Origin: Loripinus fragilis
Taxonomy: Eukaryota > Mollusca > Bivalvia > Lucinida > Lucinidae
DNA length: 64,000 nt
Direction of reading: 5' to 3'
Assembly: GCA_964019695.1 (NCBI GenBank)
Contig: OZ026522.1
Coordinates: forward strand, 62,953,811 to 63,017,810
Shown: positions 10,526 to 22,500 of the stretch, piece after piece
How the letters are laid out: each line of letters opens with the position of its first letter
Position numbering within the stretch: the first letter of the stretch is position 1
Position numbers and translations under genes: made by a program
Notes under the pieces: model-generated
The model's database searches: none
What the model saw: only the letters and a program-made list of their open reading frames with translations
Told to the model about the DNA's origin: nothing

Positions 10526-13500
10526 CTTTAAAGACACAAAAATGAAATAAATTCCCTACAGCCATCACGATAAGTGGGTCATTTTTGGCCCGCCAGGGAA
10601 AAGTCATTTTAAAGACGTTTCGATGGTGGCCCGAGATTGCATGCGCAAATCAACACAGTAATACACACGACCCACGTTGAATGTTTGCTTATAACAATGA
10701 AACGCTAGGTATTAAAATGGAAACAATGTTCGGATAGCCGAACTGAGTACTTCAGCATATCTATCAAAGTGGACAGATAGCCGTTATGAAATAGGGTCCG
10801 TAAAAAAATAATAAGTGAGTATGATAAGGAAATACCACAATCACAAACTGCAGACAAACCCGTGGCACCGCGAGAAAGCCACACAACAATCACGAGACAC
10901 AAACAAAGCAAAGCAACCTGCTCTCTCTTCCCAATCAAGATGATTGCAACAATGTAACGTACACAAACATAGAACAATTATAGAATCACAAAGTGGTAGC
11001 AACAATCAACAACAATAGAACCACCGCCGTAGAACGGACAGCAGCCTAAGGCCCGATTCACATGCACACATTTACTTATGTAAGTAAAGATACTTACGTA
11101 AGCAAATTTATTTACGGTGCCATGTGAACGCATTTACTTACGTGAGTATGAATACTCCTGGAGTATAAAGGGCTAAGTAAAAGTAAATTTGCACCACCTC
11201 TGGAGGTCATGCAAAAGTATTTTACTTATAAGTAATAATACTCCATGAGCAAACTTATAAGAAAATACGTCATGAAAACAGACTTCAGATTTACATGTTT
11301 AAGCAAATTTATGTTTACGTGTCCCCACCCCAATCCATTGGGGGACATATTGGTTTTGGTGTGGATTCCATCGGCGTCTGTGCGGTTGACTGTGTAGCTT
11401 TGTTTCTGTGCGTTATCTTCTGAGCCAGTGAATGGATTTTGACCAAACTTTCATAGATACATTGTTGGGAGGGGGAAAGAGTTGATTAGATTTTGATGAC
11501 ATTGACTTTATTTTCAAGGTCAAATTAGCACTTCGAAATGTCAAATATTCGCCAAAAAATAGGGTTTCTGCATGTTAACGCTTGAACTCCATAATTGATT
11601 ATGACCAAACTGTATATATTGTTTTGTTGTGGCACAATGAAGGGTTGATTAGATTTTGGTGGTACTGGTCTAATTGTCAAGGTCACCATTCTACAATGAG
11701 TGCAAATTTCAGCCCTTTTCACACATAATTTTCTGAACAGGCTTCTGGTTTTGACTATCCCTTCACTGATAACGTGTTGAGAGGGTGGACAGAGTTGATT
11801 AAATTTTGAGGACCTTGACCTGAATTTTGAATTCAGCACTCTTGATTTTGTTAGATTGTGAAAAGAAAATATAATTAACAAATTTTATCTTTTGAACCGA
11901 ACAAGGTACTCTAGCTAGGCTATATGTATTGTATCATTGTGGCAAAATGACAAATTGATCAGATTTGTGTAACCTTGACCTTCTTGTCAAGGCCACTATC
12001 CTTCAAAGACTGCAAAATCAGCATTTTTAGAGCTGTATCTTATGAAAATGTGGATGAATTTTCATCAAAATTGCATTGATACTTTTTGGAGGGGAAAAAG
12101 AGTAATAAGATATTGATGGCATTGACCTTATTTTTATGGTCACACAAATACTTTGTCATTTCAAAACTTGATTTTTAATAAATATTATTCGTTTAATATT
12201 GCATATTTCTGACACAAACATAAGCTGATTGAAATTTTGGAAAGCATACGTGTAGACTCAATTAACGTTGGTTTTTTGTTTTGCTTTTTGGTGGGTGGAA
12301 AAAGATTGGCTATAACATTAATGTATTGCAACCGACTGCATGCTTGGTAGTCAACCCAATCACAGTTGGCAACTTTGCTTTCATCTTTAATTGCACGCCG
12401 GTGGGTCGGACTTCAGACTCTATGATGGTTCCGACTTAAAGACTTATCTATTGATGAGATGGTAGGGGCCTGATGCTTTGGCTGTTTGTCGGGCCCACCG
12501 GGGTTTACCTGTTGGATTTCTTTTGCTCCGGTATTCAGTTTAATTTACTGTTGAGTCCTTATCCTTGCTTTATCTCCTTGTTATATCTTGATTTATATGT
12601 TTTAGGAGATGATGCATTGATAAGTTAGGGGTCTTTCATGCAAACCAAATATCTATGTGTCTTGATCCACATCTGAATTAAGGGTGAGGTTGGCGCCGTT
12701 AAACCGGTTTAAGCCCTCCAGTAAAATATTTTACTGACCGTTCCAAGGCGGTACTTCTTTTGTGGATCTTTTATGTTTTTGTTCTGTCTTGTGTTTGCTA
12801 TGTTTTGTGCGCGTCTGTTTATATGTGCTTCGTGGTCACCTGCTGGGAAAGGGCTGACCTCTTGGCTCTCGTTTGTGGTGTCTTCTGTGAGTTTGTCACT
12901 TTCCCATTGGTATCCTGGGTCAGGTGTGGTACTTGATTGTATCGATTCCTGATCTTTGCAACCTTACTTACTTTGTCATAGTGTTCCACTGAAAACACTG
13001 CTTTAATTCTTGACTACTTGGACATAGCTATTTTAGCTCTTTTATCTCACCCCTTTATTTTCAATCCATTGGTGGTCAGTAAATGTCCATTTACCAATAT
13101 CAGTCTATCCCTCAGGAGATTGCTCTTTCGTTCAGATAGTTTTTCATAAGACAAAGCAAGAAAGAAGCCAACGATCAGGAACGATACAATCCAATCATGT
13201 TCTACACCTGACTCAGGACAGCACATGGGAAACTGACAAAAACATAAGAAAATATCAGATAAGAGAAAGACAAGACGCTATCCCTTTACCAACAGGTTTC
13301 ATTAAGGCTACAAGAAACAGACATGACAGTATGGCAATGACAAATAACGACTAAGATCCACAAAAGAAGCACCGCCTTAGAATGGTCAGTATAAAAAATA
13401 ACGAGTGCTTAAAAGCCACCACTTTCACCCAAAATTGTAATGTGGATCAAGATACAAAGATGTTTGGCTGGCATGAAAAATCAATATTTTATCAATGAAC

Positions 13501-16500
13501 CATCTCCTAGTACAAGACCAGAGCAAAAATAATGTAGCAGCTGCTGCCTCTGAAATTCAGTCAACAATCTGAACATTTCTGCTGTCAAAATACATTTGGC
13601 CTGTAACAAGTATGTGTACCTTATAAAATACGCATGTGGACGCTATTAGCATGTGAACGCAGAGTAAATATACTTTTACTTACGTGTGTATATTTGCTCC
13701 ATATAGTAAAATACTTACAAGTGTAAATTTTGTTCACATGAATGGGGCCTAAGCCACTGGGGGGACTTATGCAATTTACTGGTACCAAATATTTGCCCTA
13801 GATTATGTTGATGTTAAAGCACAAAATGTTAAGTTTGCATGAAGGCTTCCTAACAATTGCAATGTACCATCATAGAGAGCTTCCTAAGTATTGCAATGCA
13901 TCATCAAAGAGAAACAATCAAATCAAATTAACACACTATGATGAAACAAAGAAAAAGGCTCACGACTCACAGATAGCCAGAGCTAAAGAAAACCCCAAGT
14001 TGAGCCACGGTGGGCCCAGCCACAGACAAGCATCAGACACCAACCCGCCAATAAAAGCTTTCAATGCAAATCTAATAAATATAAATATTTTGTCCAAAAG
14101 ATAATGGAGAGATTCACACATTTTCTGACACGACCACAACTTATTAATTGTTTAGGTTGTTCACAGGAGTAAGTAAAACATGGTTCTCATTACAAGCCAA
14201 ATAAAGTGAGCCCTCTCTGTTAAAAGTTTGTTCAATTATTTCTGTTAGTTTTTCTTTGATTAGATTAAGAGGCAACGTAGTATAGAGAGTAGAGAAATCA
14301 TATGTAGACAAACTAGATGCTAGAAAACCTTTGTATACAATTTATTAAGAAACTCACCTGAATTTTTAATGGTCTAAGACCAAAATAATTTTTACCATTT
14401 TTTTCAAAAACTGTTGTACATTATAATATAGCATGATTTTAATCGCAGTGAGGCAAGAAGTCTAACGTATGGACAACATGGTAGTATTATATGAACTAGA
14501 ATTAGCAATAAAGCGCAATTTATAGGGTTATTTACGAAGTTTAGGTAACCAGTATAGTGCGTCCAGCTAATAGAGACTGGGCGTGTCAAACAAAGCACTG
14601 TCATACACTGTCAAATAAGACTAGTCTACAGTAAATCGGGTGTAATAGCCTATGTACGCTTTACTCGTGCAATCAACTGAAGCGCAGACGACAAGGGTGA
14701 CCAACTTTATACGTAAGCATGCCTGGTAAACGTCTATCTTTAGTATGCTGCTGAGGACATGTTGCATTTCATTTTCCGGGATGGATATGTTGTGAAAGTT
14801 TTGGGGAGGGGAGGTTTGCACTTTCTTCAAATTCTGTCTGTATGGCAAATTAAGCCTGATACAATATTAATAAATCACCAATTAGAATTAAGCGGGACAA
14901 GGATTAAGTATCTTGATAACGAGAAAAGGGCATACAAAGATGAGATTTGGTCTTGTCGCACATCCGAAAAAGTCTCTTATAATCGCTCATTCTGGCATGT
15001 CCAGAGAGACTAGATGTCTAAAAGTTGTTCGGAGTCTTCTTCAACTTGCATACTTTGTTAATACGAGAAGCAAAAGCCCTGGCGAGGTCATGGGTACATG
15101 CATGCTCGTAGGAGCATTCGGCACGCGCGGGTGAAATAAGAACCATCATCTCGTGTGCTGACCAATTTTTCATTGCTGACCCTTATTTTATTTTCTTATT
15201 TAGCATTATAATTTGAAAAGTCAAAATTTCGAAACATTGTCAGATTGCATATAATAGTCAGTCTCCTTGTTATCCAAATTAATTCGAGATGCCTTTTTCT
15301 CACAATGGGCTCAAAACTACAACAGGTATATACAGGTATACAGCTGTAAAGCGTTTCAAGGGTGAATAAATACACTCTGTCTTACCGATTTTTAAATGGA
15401 GATGTCCAAGGGTGTCTTTTTACTAAGAACCGCCCAGTCTCTCTTAACTGGTCGGACTATATAATGTAAGAAGCTTGCAACGATCCTCATCAACAAACGG
15501 GTTTGTATACAATTTAATATTTTCGAGACACAGGTATACAAAATTGTCATTTTTTTTTTGGCGAAACCTAGTCACCGTTTTTCATACCTGTGTCTTGATA
15601 AAGTCAAAATGTATTAGTTTGCAGAATTTGATTAAAATATACCGTGTGGTTAAAAAGTTATGATCATTTTCAATACACGATATTGACCGGCCCAAATGAT
15701 GCTCGGCAAGCCCTCATCGCCGTTTTACATACCAGTGGCTGGACAGCAGCTAAAACCATGCGGGGCTTAAATGCATTTTACTGGTACCAAATCTTTGCCA
15801 TATATTCCGCTGTTGTTGAAGCACAAAAAATGTTAAGCTCGCATGGAGGCTTCCTAACTATTGCAATGTTTAATCATAGAGAAACAATTTGATCAAATTA
15901 ACGCTCTATGATGAAACACAGAAAAGGGCTCACGGCTCACAGATAGTCAGAGCTAAAGAAAACCTCAAGTTAAGCCACCTCAAGTTAAACCCGGAATGCA
16001 TCGCTTGGAACTATTTAATTCTCCTCCAATGCATGTGTTTTCGATAAAATAAGTAATTAATACAATTCGGAGCGACAGTGTTGTAGGAAACTCTGGTAAT
16101 AGTCAAGGAGCTAGATTTTTGAAAATTTTAGAAAATTGACTTGGCACACTGCTCCAGCCAGAAAAGGTGGTTTGACTTCATAAATAGTTAGTACTATCCT
16201 CCTACAACATTCCTAGGCACGTCGTACAGTCAAAATGTGGTAGCAGTTTTTCAGGAGAAGGCATTTTGTATACCCACCCCAAATATCTAAAACTAAAACG
16301 AAATTTCCCCCTTGGCATTAAGAATGGTATCCAAATGGTGCACATATAGTCTTTCTTCACTGCCAAAACTTCGATTGTGGGCCTAAAAGAAGTATTGTTT
16401 TAAATGTTGTTCTCTGAAAATAATCCTTTATGTTATTTTATACCATATCGCAGGTTCAGAATTACCCCACCCACCCATTTATTAATGCATATACACTACC

Positions 16501-19500
16501 AGATGTTTTTAACGTTTCTTTACAATTCCAAAATGGGGTTAGCAATATATTTACTTACCCTTGTAGTTGTGGTTACTTTAATTGGTGGTGATATACATAA
16601 TGTGTTTAGAAAATGAATGCTCCTAATGCCATATACGCCCTATGATTAATGTGATCTAAAAATTGATGGTGTGTCTATGTCCGTCCATTACTTGTAAATG
16701 ATTGCATGTATCATTCATTCATTATTACCAGGTTCAGTAGAGCATGTTATAACATTGAAACTATTCATACAGCTTTCGTCTGCCATGCTAGCACAGCCTT
16801 CTGTGCAAGATATCTAATTTCTTCTACAAATGCATATAGCAACTCTACATTCAGATACTTTGCAATTGCATGTTGTAAGTTCAAGCCAACCCTTTGGGAC
16901 TGAATCTTTGGTCATTAGAATTGGTCTAAATGTTTCATTTATTGTTTCCCATCCACTTTCAGTTGGTGAAGGTAGTGCTTGGATTGCAACAAGTGCCTTT
17001 TTCCAGATTAGTGTTTAATAGTTTGCCCGATCTTAATAGTGTACTAACCTGTCATGAGTGGGTGGAATGCCTTCATTTTTTAATTGTTTCTGACAAAACA
17101 ACCAATACCGTACTTGATTCACAGTGCCTCCAGCTTTCTGGTTAGCTGTGTAAAGTTTGCAAACAAACTTTTCACATTCTTGGTGCGTGCTTTCTTTCAA
17201 CTTGTCATCTATGCCCAGCAATTTAAATGCTTTTTGGTGTGATGTATTTTGCAACATTATGTCCCAATGTCTCTTTTTACCCTTTCCACAGAAACTACTA
17301 ACAGAGTCGCACCCAGTGAAAGCATGGAACCCAAGTACAGCTGAACACATTGTTTGCCAAAGTTGTGACAGACTTGATGTATAGGGATAAATCGAAGTTC
17401 ATCACGCTCACCCGTCTTGAACCACATTTCTTCACAAAGAAGCTTTTCAAAATGTGCTGTACAAAGAACTGCCACATCCGTGTCAGTCGACTGAATGACA
17501 ATACGCTTAAATGTCCTTAAAGCATGGCTGGCACGAAGCAATAACCTTGTGTCTGCTTCTTCATGATCAGTAAATAGTTCAACCATATCATCACATGTAC
17601 CTTTTTTGACACTCATTGCTTTGTTGTTATCAGAAAAGCCACCACCAATAACAAGCTCTTTTACCATCTTCCAAAGAAGCAGGACCATGTAGACACCAAG
17701 ATTCAACCAGGAAGTCACACAGTCATATTTTTGTCCCACTGTTTAGGCATAGGTGTAGGCAAACCATATATTTTAACTTCCAAATCTACAGACTCGCCTC
17801 ACTTTTCACGTTCACTGGACTTAATTGACATATCTCGGTAACTATCAAAGACAATGTCAACACGAGAACAGTTATACTGTTCATAGAAAGTTGTAATTGT
17901 GTTAAAATACACCAATGACAGGTCACCAAACGAAATGCTGCCCCCAGTTTTCATCTTTTGAATTAAGGCCATTCCATCAATTATGAAAAAAGTGCAAGTC
18001 TGGTCGTTTGCGTGTGGAAGGCGTGCAGAAACATTTACACTATTTTCTAGCACTGCTAGCAATGCACTTTTTGTTGGTTTTCGTAAAGTACCATCACTGT
18101 GAAAGAGTGCAAATGGTACAGCTGACAACTCGAATGTCAACACTTCTTACATATCAATATCTCTAGCTTTGGCAGATATTATCAAACGGCCAAACAATTC
18201 TCTGTCAGCTGAAACTGAGATTATTTTATCGTCTCTTACCTTTACTTTACGCGTTTTTGTAAGTGTTCCAAACAGTGGTATCTTCAGGTTTGGAAGTGTA
18301 TCCCAAAAGCTAACCTCTGTAGTTTTCATGCGTTTAGCAATGAATTCATTCATCTGTGCTTACCTAGATCTTCAGCATTGATTAGTCTATCTGCAGCATA
18401 ACTGCTCCAGTTGCAAAATTAATCAGAGACATGATCTCATTGTCCTCACTCAGCTTTGTAAACGGATTGGAAAGCAGACCAGAATCAAACATTTCCAAAA
18501 GCTTCTTCACATCTTCTTATTCTAGTTTGTGAACTTTCTTTGTGTGTTCCCACTCGTTCTGAATCTTCTATGCAACATATTTCCTTAAAAGCTGAAGTAA
18601 TAGCTGCTCTTTCATGGCATGTAAGAAACCGTCTTTCAAATGCTTCTGGTTTCTGTGTTATACCGACGATCCCACCTTTAGATTTTGAATCTAAATTGAC
18701 TGACTGTTCCAAGGCCATATCTGTCTTAACTTGTGCAAAGGAATTCTGGGATCTACTTACTGCATGGTTCCCATTTAATAATTCCTCCTGTATCAATGGG
18801 TGTACACTATCTATAGTTTGCATAACAACCAGGTAGCCATTGGGAATAATTTGTCCTGTCCATAGCAAAGAAGTAAGGGGCCATAGCTTTAGTAGCGCTT
18901 AAGTATAGTTCCCAGTTCTCTCAGCTTTTATAAAGCTTAAAAGAAGGCTGACAATTCTCAGGTAATTGTCCCAGAAGGCAAATGGCAGAGATTCTTCTCT
19001 GCTTTTATTCTTAAAGGCATCTAGCATGCGCTGTACTGGCTTTAAGGATTCAATTAAGTCACTCATTGCATCAATACAATCGTTTGGGTCAAACGTTTTA
19101 AATGATTCGCGTGAGCCTTGTATTTCATCCTGCAAAGCAGTTAAATCAATGCCTGAATTTTCTTGTTAAGATAGCCATCCAATGAATGCACGCCACTGAA
19201 GACGAAGCATGGCTTTATACGTAAGCTTATGCTTTTACACCGCGATTGTATTGTTTTCCAGCAATAATTGCAGTAGTCATTCCACTTGCATACACACCTG
19301 ATTCTATCCAAAGATCTTCTACTCCAGAATCGCTATACATTTTGCCTAGCAGGGACAGATAGTTCAGAGCAATGTGAAAACCACCCATACGTAATATAAC
19401 ATTTTTCAACTCATCTGGTACACGCCATTGTATTTCCTTGGCTTTTACATAAATTGCCAGGTCAAATGTTATGACTGAAGCTGCCTGGCCAACACTATCT

Positions 19501-22500
19501 GTTATTTTCTGAACCATCTTAAAAACGGTGTATACTGTGCTGTATTCCATTGGGTTGCCATTAATCATTAGACAATATCCTATTGATGTAGCAGATGGCA
19601 CAGAGGGGAAAACTTTAGCATAAAACCCACTCCAGCCTGGAACATATTGATCATCTTTTTCTTGAGGATCCTGAATTTCCACACAAAGTAATGTCTGTGG
19701 TAGAAGACGTACCACATACCACGCCAAATCTAGATTCAGACAATTCTGCATTATTTGTTTATCTGGCTGAAACCATTCATCCTTTAGTTTATTGACCAAA
19801 AACTTCACTTTTGGCCTTTTACCAAATGCACCAAAATCATGCATTATACTGCCAATGTCTCGTTGCTCTAGAGTTTTTGACGTTTTGCATAGATTTTGAG
19901 AGCAGGCATGTCACTGAACTTACCCTACTGATAAATCACTAGCGTTGTAGCATGAGTTGTCTATTTCCCATCTAGGGTTTCTTTATTGATATCATTATTG
20001 TCACCTGCAAATTGAATAAATTTCCCTCCTGTAATGTTGGATGGAATAACAACGCCGGTCTCTTCAGCCTTAGCCAAAGACTCTTTCGCCAAGCTAGTGT
20101 CAATCACCTCTGTTTCATCGTAAGAACAACAATGCCCCATCCGGTTAAGAATCTTGATCAACTGCTTTGATCCTGTCAAATGACGGGCTGACATTGCCAA
20201 ACTTGCGTGTTTAGGAGTCTTAACACGACCATGTGTTGAAAATTGGACGATGTCTTGACCAAGCATGACAATGCGCCTTTCGTCGGCAGAATTTTTACAT
20301 TCTGTTGAGGAGTTTAATTCAAAAGTTTCTGATGCAGATATTATTCATCTTAACAGCCAATAAGGCTTTCAGGCACCACCTGTTTACAGGTTTTGGTTGT
20401 TAAATCATTCAAATGAAGAGGCTGGATTTGAATTCTAGTAGTGCTGTTTATATCAGACTTGATAATCATGGCAGCTTTGTACAGAATTGTTGTCCTCTCA
20501 CTAACATCATCAGGTATTGATATTTTATCTTTGTCAGTCAAAGGAGTGCCAGTCATGCTTACATCAGCGACGTAAGATCGCCTGAACGCCTCATTTATGA
20601 TACTTTGTAATGAGATGGAGCTTGAATAAACTTGTTCTGCTTGAGAACGACCAGGAGGCTGATGAAAGACGATTTTATCACCAAAGTGGTTTTTAAGCCT
20701 TTGCTTAAGGTTTTGTTGCGTATAATTGTCTGGTTCCACACCTTGATTTTCTAATAAAACCTGATACTTATGTAACAGGCTGGTCATATCATATGCTTTG
20801 CCTGCCACTAGCTTGGGAACAATTGTTGCAGTTAAATCAGCAAAAGCATTAGCCTATTCAGTGCTAGTTCCTGGCTTAGTTGTTTTGACAGATTTTATTG
20901 AGGTGTAAGAAGCATGACAATTATGATGAACTTTAGCTCAGCAGCACACTTATCATTATTTACCGCTCTAAGTACAAGAAGCATTCTTTCATCGCCCCTC
21001 ACTTCAGCAGCTGCAAGAATTGTTTTGCAAGCCATGTAAGTGAATACATTTAGAAGAGCCTTAATTATTTTTTCGAGTAAGCTTTTGGCAAAACATGCAT
21101 TTTGAACTGTCAAACAGTGGCTGTTTTGACCGTGATGATCGACTGACGACAGACGATGGCTGATCTGCTTCCAGAGATGTAGTTGTAACTGGAGTAGGTG
21201 ATATCGAGAGTTTTCGTTTAGGAGCGCGCTGTATGTTGTGTTTGCTAGCATAAACTGAATAACATGTTGCATGCCAGTAAACGTCTCTAGCTGTCAAACC
21301 AGGGATTTCATGCTTCAGTCGTTCAAACACTTCTTTCTTCCATAGCTTCTATCAATTTTGATATTGAGCTTTCCTTTGCTTTTCGTAGGAATCCTTTATC
21401 ATCTGACTGACAAATTACACAAGAGGAAAAATCTGGAGTTTTTCCTGAGGTCTTAACTATTTGAATAGCTGATTCATCTGTGGATCAGCTTATCCTTATG
21501 ATTAGAGTGTATCTAATAAGAAATTGACTTAAACAATCCACATAAAGCTAATAGATACACAGAAAATGCATACAATTAAACAGACAGACAGTATAATTAT
21601 AGCTGAACAAAACACAGTGTTAATTCACTTTATAATATTATATAATATTATATCAAATAAAATCTGTAAATTTAAGATGCTTAAATGATAAGGTGTGATC
21701 ACTTTTTATTAAATTATACTATGTCATTAAATGCACTTAAAAGATGAACAAAACTTTTAGATTGCTTTATTTTGTAATCGTAAATGAAAACAGTGATAGA
21801 AGCCGTTTTGAGATATTACAGTCTCGAGCTGTCTTTACTGTTTCAATGCACGCGACAGTATAAAAATAATGCATTTACTGAAATATTCTCATTGCGTCTC
21901 CTGGGCAGTAAATACACCGCTCAAAAACAAGGTGTTGGGCTATAATAGCCAGGAACCAGCCGCACCAACCTGCACGCGCTTGGACGCATTCGACTCTTCA
22001 GTCGATATGTATCTCAGGTTCACAACGGAATGAGAGAGAGGGTCAAAGTAGATATAATATATTGCGACAGAGAATGTAAACTTATATTGCTTGTTTTGCC
22101 AGAATCGTCATTTCAACGGGTATGGTCTTTGTTTGATCATAAAAGTATATGTAAAACAAAAACATAAGAATAAACTTTAAAATAAGACTAAGACTATGCT
22201 ATTTTACATGATAAATGAAGAAACAGGGAAGACGGACACTTTTTTTAAATTAAATTATTTGGATACATTTTATTGGGGAAAGGGGTAAAACGACCCCTTT
22301 CCTTGGACATTTTCGCGTCTGATACACCATATATACAAAACGTTATTTAGTGCATTACTATTTTATACCATTGCATGAATATAGAACAGTCATTTAAAGC
22401 GTAATTTTCTGAAAAGAAAGCATTAAGCGAACACCAAGCGTGTTTTTCACTCAATTTTACCTAAGCCTTATTTAGCGTAGGGTACGCTTAAAGATGGCGC

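Larger units (their letters stand above)
11050..13749. mobile_element. Harbinger-like non-autonomous transposon with TAA duplication
   Basis: The left end reads GGCCCGATTCACATG. The right end, inverted, reads GGCCCCATTCATGTG. Both continue into TTTACTTATGTAAGTA-like sequence rich in the palindrome ACTTACGTAAG. TAA lies directly outside both ends (11047-11049 and 13750-13752). A 3 bp TWA duplication and GGCC-type ends are features of the PIF/Harbinger superfamily. A related repeat at about 15741-15990 runs through the same junction without the element, like an empty site. The interior has no transposase: it holds diverged tandem units (11400-12240) and a foldback (12600-13525). Confidence 0.7.

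Noticed and set aside
13805..14104. A 99-codon open frame
   Set aside because: It lies in a repeat whose twin copy at 15764-15985 does not keep the frame.
17033..21330. About a dozen separate small genes on the minus strand
   Set aside because: They are collinear pieces of one broken protein; motif order and frame changes fit a single decayed coding region.
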